64,000 nucleotides of DNA, from assembly GCF_036173125.1 (NCBI RefSeq), contig NZ_CP108054.1, positions 5,208,001 to 5,272,000 on the forward strand. Reading direction: 5' to 3'. Positions 51,811 through 60,420 of this stretch are shown here, one piece after another (position 1 is the first letter of the stretch; each line of letters opens with the position of its first letter). The position numbers and the translations under genes were made by a program. The notes below the pieces were generated by a model that was not told the DNA's origin, ran no database searches, and saw only the letters and a program-made list of their open reading frames with translations. The stretch comes from Streptomyces sp. NBC_00286. GTDB lineage: Bacteria > Actinomycetota > Actinomycetes > Streptomycetales > Streptomycetaceae.

Positions 51811-51839
51811 TGCCGAGTGCACACAGGTCAAAGGCCCCG
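51811..51839. repeat. Third, partial att copy
   Basis: CTGCCGAGTGCACACAGGTC plus AAAGGCCCC (29 bases) is identical to 35590-35618, the tRNA-Arg 3' end with its downstream flank. It marks the outer boundary of the tandem elements. Confidence 0.8.
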
Positions 51840-51855
51840 GAGTAATCCGGGGCCT
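51834..51855. terminator. Terminator after the third att copy
   Basis: GGCCCCGGA and TCCGGGGCC with a GTAA loop, followed by TCTGGCGTTTTC. Probably the original tRNA-Arg terminator before integration. Confidence 0.75.
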
Positions 51856-51910
51856 CTGGCGTTTTCGGGCCGTGCGGCAGCGAAGTAGAGCAACGGGCTG
51901 ATGTCAGGCG

Positions 51911-52333
51911 TCAGCTGGGCAGGTAGTGAGCCGCAGGTGGGCTCTGCCGGTGATCAGTGATGGCGGCTGTGACGGCGGAAACGACGGCGGTTGCGGCGAG
52001 GGTGCCCATCATGATCAATCCGACGCCGACCGCGAAGAGGCCGCTGGTGTCGTCCGACCAGTCGTAGAAGGCGGCTGTGGTCAGGCCGGCCGTGGGGCCG
52101 AGCACAGCGCCGACGAAGTAGCGCCGGGACGCCGCCCAGTACACCGGCACCAGCAGAGTCAGCACCAGACCGATTACCTGCCAGGCCTCGTACGGGCCGG
52201 TCATCGTGCCGTCAGGCTGCACGTCGTACTGCTGGTCCCAGCCCAGCCAGGCAGCCCACATGGCCATCGAGGCCCCGGCCGTCGCGAGGATCGACAGCAG
52301 ATGGAGAACGGGTTTCCGTGGTCCTTGGCTCAT
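51911..52333 (-). CDS. Hypothetical four-helix membrane protein
   Basis: The 140-residue protein has four hydrophobic segments: VLHLLSILATAGASMAMWAA, then WQVIGLVLTLLVPVYWAAS, YFVGAVLGPTAGLTTAAFYD and LFAVGVGLIMMGTLAATAVV. It has no known domain. ATG start at 52333, divergent from the GYD gene; the two share an intergenic region with an inverted repeat. Confidence 0.7.
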   Translation of the reverse strand: MSQGPRKPVLHLLSILATAGASMAMWAAWLGWDQQYDVQPDGTMTGPYEAWQVIGLVLTLLVPVYWAASRRYFVGAVLGPTAGLTTAAFYDWSDDTSGLFAVGVGLIMMGTLAATAVVSAVTAAITDHRQSPPAAHYLPS

Positions 52334-52375
52334 GTCCCAAGCGTTTCGGCTGACGCCGTCACCGGACAGAGCGTG

Positions 52376-52399
52376 AGTACTCAGCTTGGACTGAGTACT
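52376..52399. promoter_or_regulatory. Inverted repeat in a divergent promoter region
   Basis: AGTACTCAG and CTGAGTACT are perfect 9-bp arms with a CTTGGA centre. It lies between the membrane-protein and GYD genes and is a candidate shared operator. Confidence 0.55.
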
Positions 52400-52495
52400 T
52401 CGGCGCGTCCGCGGCCGATCGTGGGATGCGCGGGGCGCCTGCGGCGGGATCTCTCCCCGCGGTGGCATCTCTTGAGGGGACGAAAGGGAGATGTG

Positions 52496-52828
52496 ATGCC
52501 GCTCTATCTAACGAGGTTCAGCTACACGCCGGAGACCTGGGCGAGGCTGATCGGTCACCCGGAGGACCGCGCGCAGGCCGCTCAGCAGTACATCGAGTCC
52601 GTCGGCGGGAAGCTCCACGGTTTCTGGTACGCCTTCGGCACGCACGACGGCTACAACCTGTGGGAGGCCCCGGACAACGTGTCCATGGCCGCGGTGGCGC
52701 TGGCGATCAGCGGAGGGGGTGCGCTCAGCTCGTTCGAGACGACTGTCCTGCTGACCGTCGACGAAACGCTGGAGGCCCTGCGCGCTGCCGGGCAAATCCA
52801 GTACCGGGCTCCTGGCGCGTCCACATAG
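52496..52828 (+). CDS. GYD domain protein
   Basis: The 110-residue alpha/beta-barrel protein begins PLYLTRFSYTPETWARLI and continues with GKLHGFWYAFGTHDGYNLWE and TVDETLEALRAAG. It matches the small GYD family (named for its conserved Gly-Tyr-Asp, here DGYNLWE). The family is of unknown function and resembles dimeric alpha-beta barrel enzymes. ATG start after AAGGGAGATGTG; a terminator follows. Confidence 0.85.
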   Translation: MPLYLTRFSYTPETWARLIGHPEDRAQAAQQYIESVGGKLHGFWYAFGTHDGYNLWEAPDNVSMAAVALAISGGGALSSFETTVLLTVDETLEALRAAGQIQYRAPGAST

Positions 52829-52865
52829 ACGGCAGCCCTGGCCGCGACGACGGCACACACAGGTG

Positions 52866-52894
52866 GGGGTCCCCGGTGAATCGCCGGGGACCCC
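52866..52894. terminator. Terminator after the GYD gene
   Basis: Eleven-bp arms GGGGTCCCCGG and CCGGGGACCCC with a 7-base loop. Confidence 0.85.
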
Positions 52895-52927
52895 TCGTTG
52901 TCAGTGGTGGCCTTTACGCTTTTGGTG

Positions 52928-53821
52928 ATGGCACGGGTGTGGAGATGTACGGGGCTGCGGTGGGGTGTCGGCGGGCCCGTGCTCGGGTGGGGTGAGGGGC
53001 GGAGCAGTGCGTTGGCGTGGGGGAAGCGGGTGGCGTTCGCGGTGGTCGACGGGAGTGTGCGGACGTGTGTGGGGGCGCGGGGGAACAGCTGCCCGGTGCG
53101 GGCTGTCGTGTCCGGGCGGAGTGTCGGGGCGCAGTGTGAGGAGTGTGCGCGGCTGGAGCGGGCGCACTCCGTTGCCGCCGATACCGTCGCCGATGATCCG
53201 CGGCCGTATCACGTGTATCTCGCGTGGTTCGGGAGCGGGATGGTCAAGGTCGGGATCACTGCTGTCGAGCGGGGAGAGGCGAGGCTGCTGGAGCAAGGGG
53301 CCGTTGTCTTCAGCTGGCTCGGGCGGGGGCCCCTGATGGCCGCCCGGCGGAGTGAGGAGTTGTTGCGTACGGCTTTGGGGGTGCCGGATCGGATCGCGTA
53401 CGACGCCAAGCGGGCCGTACGCAGTGTGCTGCCGGAGGCGGCGGTGCGGGCGGGCGAGGTCGAGGCGCTGCATGCGAAGGCCGTGGGGCTCGGTGGGTGG
53501 CCGGAGGCTCTGGAGCGGATGCCGTTCGTGGCCGTCGATCATGCCGGGGCGTTCGGGCTCGACGGGTTGCCGCCGGCTGTGGGCGTGGTGAGTGAACTCG
53601 TGGCGGGAGGTGTCGTGAGAGGGGAGCTGGTGGCTGCTGCCGGGCCCGATCTGCATCTGGCCGGCGAGCGTGGGGTCGTCGTCCTGGATACGCGGCTGAT
53701 GAAGGGGTGGGAGCTGAGTGCCGCCGGTGCCGCCGGTGAGGGTGAACCGGCCGGTGCGGTGACGGTGCCTGTGCGGGAGTTCGGGGGTCAGCGGAACGGT
53801 CTGCAGGACGGGCTCTTCTGA
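52928..53821 (+). CDS. DUF2797 protein
   Basis: The 297-residue cytosolic protein has an N-terminal Cys-containing part (TCVGARGNSCPVRAVVSG, QCEECARLER) suited to metal binding. A GIY-YIG-like core (YHVYLAWFGSGMVKVGIT) follows, with AVERGEARLLEQGA and RRSEELLRTAL. This layout is DUF2797, whose function is unknown; the core suggests a nuclease-like fold. The start is ATG at 52928, shortly after the upstream terminator. Confidence 0.82.
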   Translation: MARVWRCTGLRWGVGGPVLGWGEGRSSALAWGKRVAFAVVDGSVRTCVGARGNSCPVRAVVSGRSVGAQCEECARLERAHSVAADTVADDPRPYHVYLAWFGSGMVKVGITAVERGEARLLEQGAVVFSWLGRGPLMAARRSEELLRTALGVPDRIAYDAKRAVRSVLPEAAVRAGEVEALHAKAVGLGGWPEALERMPFVAVDHAGAFGLDGLPPAVGVVSELVAGGVVRGELVAAAGPDLHLAGERGVVVLDTRLMKGWELSAAGAAGEGEPAGAVTVPVREFGGQRNGLQDGLF

Positions 53822-53879
53822 CAGCCGCTGGAGGAACGGTGCTGGACGTGGTGCGAAGTGCGCGCCGAAAGTGGGGGAG

Positions 53880-53993
53880 ATGAGCGATCAATCCGGTGCG
53901 CCTGTCGTCGCGCATGCAGCTGTCGGCGCGCACGAACCGTCGTACTACGCCGCCGTGTTCACCTCCGTGCGCACGGGGGCGAACAACGGGTAG
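53880..53993 (+). pseudogene. Remnant of an antibiotic-biosynthesis-monooxygenase-like gene
   Basis: The ATG at 53880 follows GTGGGGGAG and reads MSDQSGAPVVAHA, then EPSYYAAVFTSVRTGANNG, then TAG. ABM-family proteins continue with Y-GETAER; here TAG replaces Tyr and GETAER follows directly. The frame is then lost, and the remaining approximately 60 residues of the domain are missing. The short frame is therefore a broken N-terminus. Confidence 0.5.
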
Positions 53994-54167
53994 GGCGAGA
54001 CGGCCGAGCGGAGGACTCGGGCTCGGGGACGACTGGCTGAGGGCGCTCTGTTACGGGAACGGGGCGCGGCTCTTCGGGCTGTGAGCCTCGCTTCGTGCCC
54101 GACAGCCCGACGGCCCGGCGCCGGACAAGGGCTTCCCAGGCGTTCCCTGAGTGGCTCCTGTGTGTTT

Positions 54168-54189
54168 CTCAGGTAATTCACAGGTTCCC
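54168..54189 (+). promoter_or_regulatory. Direct-repeat response-regulator box
   Basis: CTCAGGTAATT and CACAGGTTCCC are imperfect repeats 11 bases apart, one helical turn, starting 61 bases before the response-regulator start. OmpR-type regulators bind such direct repeats, so autoregulation is plausible. Confidence 0.45.
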
Positions 54190-54228
54190 GCAAGGGTGTT
54201 CTCAGAGCCGCCCAGCAATGTGTCGGCT

Positions 54229-54969
54229 ATGACCACGACCTCGCCCCAGGGGCGCACCGAACTGCTGAGGCCGGACGGGAGCCCCGTCCGCGTGCTTGTG
54301 GTGGACGACGAGCAGTCGATCACCGAGCTGTTGTCCATGGCCCTGCGTTACGAAGGCTGGCAGATCCGCAGCGCGGGTGACGGCACCGGGGCGGTGCAGA
54401 CCGCCCGGGAGTTCCGGCCCGATGCCGTGGTGCTCGACATGATGCTGCCCGACATGGACGGGCTGGCTGTGCTGGGCCGCCTGCGCCGTGAGCTGCCCGA
54501 CGTTCCCGTCCTCTTTCTGACGGCGAAGGACGCCGTCGAGGACCGTATCGCCGGGCTGACCGCGGGTGGCGACGACTACGTCACCAAGCCGTTCAGCCTG
54601 GAGGAAGTCGTCGCGCGGCTGCGCGGGCTGATCCGCCGCTCCGGTGCCGCCGACCGGCGCTCCGACTCCACGCTCGTCGTCGGCGATCTCATGCTGGACG
54701 AGGACAGCCATGAGGTGTCGCGGGCCGGGGACAACATCCACCTCACCGCCACCGAGTTCGAGCTGCTGCGTTTCCTCATGCGCAACCCGCGTCGGGTGCT
54801 CAGCAAGGCGCAGATCCTCGACCGTGTGTGGTCGTACGACTTCGGCGGCCAGGCCAACGTCGTCGAGCTGTACATCTCCTACCTGCGCCGGAAGATAGAC
54901 GCCGGGCGGGAGCCGATGATCCACACGCGGCGCGGAGCCGGTTACCTGATCAAGCCCGCGGCGTCATGA
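54229..54969 (+). CDS. OmpR-family response regulator
   Basis: The 246-residue regulator has a receiver domain (about 20-135) with acidic pair DDE at 26-28, phospho-acceptor Asp70 in VVLDMMLPD, Thr98 and Lys120 in YVTKPF. The C-terminal winged helix (about 150-243) has ATEFELLRFLMRNPRRVLSK and VVELYISYLRRKID. The start at 54229 has no clear ribosome site, and the upstream region carries a direct-repeat box. It overlaps the kinase gene by 4 bases. Confidence 0.92.
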   Translation: MTTTSPQGRTELLRPDGSPVRVLVVDDEQSITELLSMALRYEGWQIRSAGDGTGAVQTAREFRPDAVVLDMMLPDMDGLAVLGRLRRELPDVPVLFLTAKDAVEDRIAGLTAGGDDYVTKPFSLEEVVARLRGLIRRSGAADRRSDSTLVVGDLMLDEDSHEVSRAGDNIHLTATEFELLRFLMRNPRRVLSKAQILDRVWSYDFGGQANVVELYISYLRRKIDAGREPMIHTRRGAGYLIKPAAS

Positions 54970-56579
54970 GCGGACGACGACAGCTGCGGCAGCAGCGGGG
55001 CCGACAGCCTCGGACGCTGCGGACGCGGCTTGTCGTCGCGTCTGTGGCGCTGATCGCGGTGGTGTGTGCGGTGATCGGGACGGTGACCACCATCGCGCTC
55101 AGCTCCCATCTGTACGAGCAGCTCGACGGCTCGCTGAAAGAGTCAGCCATGCGGGCGGCCGGCCCTCCGAAGGAGGTCGCCGACCGGCTCGACCCCGACG
55201 ACATCGGCAAGCCGAAGCCGACGCTGTCGGAGTTCGTCCAGCGGGAAGGCCCGCAGCCCAGCGGCGGTGGCACTGTCGCCGCGAAGCTCGAGGACGGCAG
55301 CATCACCGAAGCCAAGGCCGGCAAGAAGACCGAGGGCGAGAACGGGGTGACCGACGTCAGCCCCAAGTCGCTCACCGCGGCGCAGCAGGCCGCCCTCGAG
55401 GATGTGCCGCGGGATGACGAGCCGCACACCGTTGACCTTCCGGGCCTCGGCGAATACCGCGTCCGGTACCAGAGTGGTGTGGACGGCGACTTCTACGTGG
55501 GCCTGTCCACCAAGGACGTCTCAGAGACCCTCAACACCCTCATCATCGTCGAGCTCAGCGTCACCGCCGCCGGCCTGGTCGCCGCCTCCCTGGCCGGCGC
55601 CACCATCGTGAGCGTCGCCCTCCGCCCCCTCCGCCGAGTAGCCGCCACCGCCACCCGAGTCTCCGAACTCCCCCTCCACAGCGGCGAGGTGACCCTCAAC
55701 GAGCGCGTCCCCGAGTCCGAGACCGACCCCCATACGGAGGTCGGACAGGTCGGCGCCGCCCTCAACCGCATGCTCGACCACGTCCACGGCGCGCTGCACG
55801 CGCGCCAGGAGAGCGAGACACGCGTACGGCAGTTCGTCGCGGACGCCAGCCATGAGCTGCGTACGCCCCTCGCGTCCATCCGTGGATACGCCGAACTCAC
55901 CCGGCGCGGAAGGGAAGAGACCGGGCCCGACACCCGGCACGCGCTCGGCCGGATCGAGTCCGAGGCCGGGCGGATGACCGGGCTCGTCGAGGACCTGCTG
56001 CTGCTCGCGCGGCTCGACGCCGGGCGCCCCCTCTCCTACGAGCACACCGACCTGTCCCCGCTGGTCGTGGACGCCGTGAGCGATGCGCGCGCGGCCGGGC
56101 GCGAGCACAACTGGCGGCTCGAGCTGCCGGACGAACCCGCGCTCGTGCAGGCCGACGCCGCCCGTATCCAGCAGGTCATGGTGAACCTGTTCGCGAACGC
56201 CCGTACGCACACCCCGCCCGGCACCACGGTGACGGCACGCGTGCACCGGCGGGGCTCCTGGGTGTGTCTGGACGTGCAGGACGACGGGCCCGGCATTCCA
56301 CCGGATTTGCTGCCGCGTGTCTTCGAACGGTTCGCGCGGGGCGACTCGTCGCGCTCGCGTGCCTCCGGGTCCACGGGTCTCGGGCTCGCCATCGTGCAGG
56401 CCGTCGTGGCCGCGCACGACGGTGCGGTGACGGTCGACAGCGTGCCCGGGCGGACCGTCTTTACCGTGCATCTGCCCGCGGTGGCACCGGAATTGGCCTC
56501 TTCTCATGAGGCCTTCATTTCGGAAACAAGCTCGCAAACGTACTCACAGGCACACCACAGCACCACCACACGGGTGTAA
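54966..56579 (+). CDS. Membrane sensor histidine kinase
   Basis: The 537-residue kinase has TM1 (about 21-45), an extracytoplasmic sensor of about 150 residues rich in Lys/Glu/Gly, TM2 (about 195-220) and HAMP. The DHp box SHELRTPLASIRGY has its phospho-His at about 297. The ATPase has N-box VMVNLFANARTHT, DDGPGIPPDLL and STGLGLAIVQAVV. It ends in a Ser/Thr/His-rich tail. It is translationally coupled to the response regulator and followed closely by two glycosyltransferase genes, which may be targets. Confidence 0.93.
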   Translation: MSGRRQLRQQRGRQPRTLRTRLVVASVALIAVVCAVIGTVTTIALSSHLYEQLDGSLKESAMRAAGPPKEVADRLDPDDIGKPKPTLSEFVQREGPQPSGGGTVAAKLEDGSITEAKAGKKTEGENGVTDVSPKSLTAAQQAALEDVPRDDEPHTVDLPGLGEYRVRYQSGVDGDFYVGLSTKDVSETLNTLIIVELSVTAAGLVAASLAGATIVSVALRPLRRVAATATRVSELPLHSGEVTLNERVPESETDPHTEVGQVGAALNRMLDHVHGALHARQESETRVRQFVADASHELRTPLASIRGYAELTRRGREETGPDTRHALGRIESEAGRMTGLVEDLLLLARLDAGRPLSYEHTDLSPLVVDAVSDARAAGREHNWRLELPDEPALVQADAARIQQVMVNLFANARTHTPPGTTVTARVHRRGSWVCLDVQDDGPGIPPDLLPRVFERFARGDSSRSRASGSTGLGLAIVQAVVAAHDGAVTVDSVPGRTVFTVHLPAVAPELASSHEAFISETSSQTYSQAHHSTTTRV

Positions 56580-56605
56580 CAGGGCACTTGACGACAGTCG
56601 TCGTC

Positions 56606-58108
56606 ATGCGAACCGAACCTTCTCCCGGCTCCCTGCCGGCGCGGGAGCACCTCCCGGCCGGGAATGCCGGAACGCCTGTCCTGGACGTAGTGATCCCCGT
56701 CTACAACGAGGAGAAGGACCTCCAGCCGTGCGTGCGCCGACTGCACGAGCATCTCGCGCGCACCTTCCCGTACTCGTTCCGCATCACCATCGCGGACAAC
56801 GCCTCGACGGACGCCACCCCGCTGGTGGCGGCGCGGCTGGAGGCGGAGATCGGGGAGGTCAGGTCCTTCCGCCTGGAGCAGAAGGGCCGCGGCCGGGCCC
56901 TGCGGACCGTGTGGTCCGCCTCGGACGCCCCCGTCCTCGCCTATATGGACGTCGACCTCTCCACCGACCTCAACGCACTGCTCCCGCTGGTGGCCCCGCT
57001 GATCTCGGGCCACTCCGACCTCGCGATCGGCTCGCGCCTGGCCCGCTCCTCGCGGGTGGTGCGCGGTGCCAAGCGGGAGTTCATATCCCGTACGTACAAC
57101 CTGATCCTGCGGGGCTCGCTGCAGGCCCGCTTCTCCGACGCCCAGTGCGGCTTCAAGGCGATCCGGCGGGAAGTGGCTCACGTGCTGCTGCCGCTTGTCG
57201 AGGACACCGGCTGGTTCTTCGACACCGAGATGCTGGTCCTGGCCGAACGGGCCGGACTGCGCATCCACGAGGTGCCGGTCGACTGGGTCGACGACCCCGA
57301 TTCGACCGTGCACCTCGTGAAGACCGCGACCGACGATCTGTTGGGCGTGTGGCGCGTGGGTCGCGCCCTCGCCACCGGATCGCTGCCGCTCGACCGGCTC
57401 GCCCGGCCGTTCGGTGACGATCCGCGCGACCGCGAACTGACCGGCGTACCCACGGGACTCGCCCGGCAACTCGTCGGGTTCTGCGTCGTGGGTGCTCTGT
57501 CCACACTGTTCTATCTGCTGCTCTACAGCGGCTTCCGTACGTTCACGGGGTCGCAGTTCGCCAACGCGCTGGCCCTGCTGGTCTCGGCGGTCGCCAACAC
57601 GGCGGCCAACCGGCGCCTCACCTTCGGCGTCCGCGGCCGCGAGCGGGCGATGCAGCACCAGGCGCAGGGCCTGGTCGTCTTCGGCATCGGCCTCGCCCTG
57701 ACCAGTGGCTCGCTCGCCGCCCTGAACGCGGCGACGACCGACCCCGCGCACTCCACCGAACTGGCGGTGCTGATCGCCGCCAACCTCGCGGCGACGGTGC
57801 TGCGGTTCCTGCTCTTCCGGGCGTGGGTGTTCCCGGACCGGGGCGACGACTCGGCGTCAACGGTCGTGGCCTCGCACAACCCGGCCCCGCCCGTCTACGC
57901 GACGGCGACTCACTCTCCGTACGACAACTCTCCGTACGACAACTCTCCGTACGACAACTCTCCGTACGACAACTCTCCGTACGACAACTCTCCGTACGAC
58001 AACTCTCCGTACGGCAGCGCTCCGTACGACAACCGAACCTGGGGGGACGCGACCATGCAGATGCAGCCGGTGCGCCCGAACGATCACGATCCGAGGGACG
58101 CACGATGA
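56606..58108 (+). CDS. GT2 glycosyltransferase fused to GtrA-like membrane domain
   Basis: The 500-residue protein has an N-terminal GT2 (dolichyl-phosphate-sugar synthase type) domain with VVIPVYNEEKDL, IADNASTDAT, YMDVDLSTD (metal Asp) and DAQCGFKAI. A GtrA-like bundle of four helices (about 285-420) follows, with VGALSTLFYLLLYSGF and AANRRLTFG. It probably loads a sugar on a lipid carrier and flips it. The C-terminal tail has eight SPYDN-type repeats. The start could also be the TTG at 56588. It overlaps the next gene (ATGA). Confidence 0.88.
   Translation: MRTEPSPGSLPAREHLPAGNAGTPVLDVVIPVYNEEKDLQPCVRRLHEHLARTFPYSFRITIADNASTDATPLVAARLEAEIGEVRSFRLEQKGRGRALRTVWSASDAPVLAYMDVDLSTDLNALLPLVAPLISGHSDLAIGSRLARSSRVVRGAKREFISRTYNLILRGSLQARFSDAQCGFKAIRREVAHVLLPLVEDTGWFFDTEMLVLAERAGLRIHEVPVDWVDDPDSTVHLVKTATDDLLGVWRVGRALATGSLPLDRLARPFGDDPRDRELTGVPTGLARQLVGFCVVGALSTLFYLLLYSGFRTFTGSQFANALALLVSAVANTAANRRLTFGVRGRERAMQHQAQGLVVFGIGLALTSGSLAALNAATTDPAHSTELAVLIAANLAATVLRFLLFRAWVFPDRGDDSASTVVASHNPAPPVYATATHSPYDNSPYDNSPYDNSPYDNSPYDNSPYDNSPYGSAPYDNRTWGDATMQMQPVRPNDHDPRDAR
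57914..58033 (+). repeat. Eight 15-bp tandem repeats encoding SPYDN
   Basis: The unit TCTCCGTACGACAAC is repeated six times identically, then TCTCCGTACGGCAGC and GCTCCGTACGACAAC. It is in frame within the tail of the GT2-GtrA gene. Exact identity at the DNA level indicates recent slippage expansion. Confidence 0.9.
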
Positions 58109-60309
58109 CGACTACTCAGCCAACTGCCGTCCAGGAGACGGTTGTTCCAGCGGAGCCCATCGCGGCCCCCGAGGACGGCAGCCCCAAGCAGCCCTTCGTA
58201 CGCCGCCTGTGGCGCGGGCGGCCCGAGGACCACCGCTGGGTACGGCCCGCGTTCCTCGGTACGCTGCTGCTGATCGGCGCGCTCTACACCTGGAACCTCA
58301 CGGCCTCCGGGTACGCCAACTCCTTCTACTCCGCGGCCGTTCAGGCGGGCAGCCAGTCGTGGAAGGCGTTCTTCTTCGGCTCGCTCGACTCGGCGAACGC
58401 CATCACCGTCGACAAGCCCCCGGCCTCCCTGTGGCCGATGGCGCTGTCGGTGCGGCTGCTCGGTCTGAATTCCTTCGCGATCCTGTTCCCGCAGGTGCTC
58501 ATGGCCGTCGCCACGGCGGGTGTGCTGTACGGGGCCGTGCGCCGGCGGTTCAACGCCGCGGCCGGCTTGATCACCATGGCGGTCTTCGCGCTCACGCCCG
58601 TCGCCGCGCTGATGTTCCGCTTCAACAACCCGGACGCGATGCTCGCGCTGCTGATGGCCGTCACGGTCTACTGCGTGCTGCGCGCCATGGAGAAGGCTCA
58701 GACGAAGTGGCTGGTGTGGGCGGGTGCCGCGGTCGGCCTCGCCTTCCTGGTGAAGACCCTCCAGGCCTTCCTGATCCTCCCGCCGCTCGCGCTGATCTAC
58801 GTACTCTTCGCGCCGACGACCCTGCGCAGGCGCATCGGCCAGGTCCTTCTCGCGGGGCTTTCGATGGTCGTCGCGGGCGGCTGGTGGGTCGCGATCGTCG
58901 AGCTGTGGCCGGCCTCCTCGCGCCCGTACATCGGCGGCTCGCAGAACAACTCCTTCCTTGAACTGACCTTCGGCTACAACGGACTCGGCCGCATCAACGG
59001 CGAGGAGACCGGCAGCGTCGGCGGCGGTGGCAGGAGTGGTGGCTGGGGCGAGACCGGCTGGGACCGCATGTTCAGTTCGAACATCGGCGGTCAGATCTCC
59101 TGGCTGATCCCGGCGGCGCTGATCTTGTGCGTCGCGGCGGTGTTTCTGCTGCGCAGGGCAGGGCGTACGGACACGGCCCGTGCCGCGTTCCTCGCCTGGG
59201 GCGGCTCGCTGCTGATCACCATGGTGATCTTCAGCTTCATGCAGGGCATCTTCCACGAGTACTACACCGTCGCCCTGGCCCCCTACATCGCGCCGTTGAT
59301 CGGTATGGGCGCGGTCGTGCTCTGGGAGGAGCGGGGCCGGATGTGGGCCTCGCTCACCCTGGCGGGCGTGATGACGGCGACGGCGGTGTGGGGGTACGTC
59401 CTCCTCAACCGTTCCTCCGATTACCTGCCGTGGCTGAAGTGGCTGGTCCTGGTCGGGGGCTTGGCCGCCGCGCTCGGTCTGATCTTCGTGAACAAGCTCG
59501 GTCGTCGACTGGCCATGGGGGTGGTCGGGTTGAGCTTCGTCACCGCGCTGGCCGGTCCGACGGCGTATACGCTCGCCACGCTGAACGAGGCCCACACCGG
59601 CTCGATCGTCACGGCCGGTCCGGCGGTCGCGGGTGGCCGTGGCGGCCCCGGTGGCGGTGGCGGTATGGGTGGCGGTCCCGGTGGCACGGGTGGCGGTCCC
59701 GGCGGGATGCCCGGCCAGAACCAGCAGAACGGCAACGGGCAGACACAGCAGAACGGCAATGGGCAGACACAGCAGAACGGAAATGGGCGGACGGGCCAGC
59801 CTCCGGCCGGCGCTGTGCCCGGCGGCGGCCAGAACCAGCAGGGGCAGCAGAACGGCAACACCCAGGGCCAGCAGCAGGGTGTCACGCCCGGCGCCCAGGG
59901 CGACGGCCGAGGTACGGGCGCCGGCGGTGGCCGCATGGGCGGTCTGCTCAACGGTGCGACCGTCGGCGACGAGGCCAAGGAGCTGCTGGAGGCGAACTCC
60001 GGTGACTACACCTGGGTCGCGGCGGCCATCGGCGCCCAGAACGCCGCGAGTTACCAGCTCGCCACCGGCGACCCGGTGATGGCGATCGGCGGCTTCAACG
60101 GCAGCGACCCGTCGCCGACACTGGCCGAGTTCAAGCAGTACGTGGCGGACGGCAAGATCCACTACTTCATCGCGGGCGGCGGCATGGGCGGCGGCGGCAA
60201 CGACAGCTCCGGCACCGCGTCCCAGATCAGCGAGTGGGTGCAGGAGAACTTCAAGGAGGTGACGGTGGGTTCGTCCACGTTCTACGACCTGACGCAGTCG
60301 ACGAGCTGA
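58105..60309 (+). CDS. GT39/ArnT-like membrane glycosyltransferase with Gly/Gln-rich loop and C-terminal soluble domain
   Basis: The 734-residue protein has about 12 transmembrane helices (about 47-520), with family blocks such as NSFYSAAVQAGSQSWKAFFF, ITVDKPPASLWPMAL and RFNNPDAMLALLMA. A Gly-rich then Gln/Asn-rich segment (about 510-610, repeats of QTQQNGNG) leads to a soluble domain (YTWVAAAIGAQNAASYQLAT through YFIAGGGMGGG). Such enzymes move a sugar from a polyprenyl-phosphate donor to an extracytoplasmic acceptor. The upstream GT2 would make the donor. The start overlaps the upstream stop. Confidence 0.9.
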   Translation: MTTTQPTAVQETVVPAEPIAAPEDGSPKQPFVRRLWRGRPEDHRWVRPAFLGTLLLIGALYTWNLTASGYANSFYSAAVQAGSQSWKAFFFGSLDSANAITVDKPPASLWPMALSVRLLGLNSFAILFPQVLMAVATAGVLYGAVRRRFNAAAGLITMAVFALTPVAALMFRFNNPDAMLALLMAVTVYCVLRAMEKAQTKWLVWAGAAVGLAFLVKTLQAFLILPPLALIYVLFAPTTLRRRIGQVLLAGLSMVVAGGWWVAIVELWPASSRPYIGGSQNNSFLELTFGYNGLGRINGEETGSVGGGGRSGGWGETGWDRMFSSNIGGQISWLIPAALILCVAAVFLLRRAGRTDTARAAFLAWGGSLLITMVIFSFMQGIFHEYYTVALAPYIAPLIGMGAVVLWEERGRMWASLTLAGVMTATAVWGYVLLNRSSDYLPWLKWLVLVGGLAAALGLIFVNKLGRRLAMGVVGLSFVTALAGPTAYTLATLNEAHTGSIVTAGPAVAGGRGGPGGGGGMGGGPGGTGGGPGGMPGQNQQNGNGQTQQNGNGQTQQNGNGRTGQPPAGAVPGGGQNQQGQQNGNTQGQQQGVTPGAQGDGRGTGAGGGRMGGLLNGATVGDEAKELLEANSGDYTWVAAAIGAQNAASYQLATGDPVMAIGGFNGSDPSPTLAEFKQYVADGKIHYFIAGGGMGGGGNDSSGTASQISEWVQENFKEVTVGSSTFYDLTQSTS

Positions 60310-60420
60310 CGGTTTCTGCTGGCGGGCGGTGGCCCGGGGTGCGTACGCGCCTCGGGCCACCGCCGTTGTCGTACGACGCCGGTGAGCGCGACGCCTTTGT
60401 CGTACAGCCGGAAACCGCGT

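Larger units (their letters stand above)
47082..51839. mobile_element. Decayed second element in tandem at the same att site
   Basis: Between the internal att copy and a third partial copy (51811-51839) lie an orphan lipoprotein, an integrase C-terminal fragment and a truncated DNA-binding protein. Several small orphan genes, a frameshifted membrane gene and a truncated IS481 transposase complete it. The content and the nested att copies fit the remains of an earlier integration at tRNA-Arg. Core-like neighbours resume after 51839. Confidence 0.65.

Noticed and set aside
57914..58033. Possible CRISPR-like array
   Set aside because: The units are 15 bp with no spacers and stay in frame as codons; it is a protein-coding tandem repeat.
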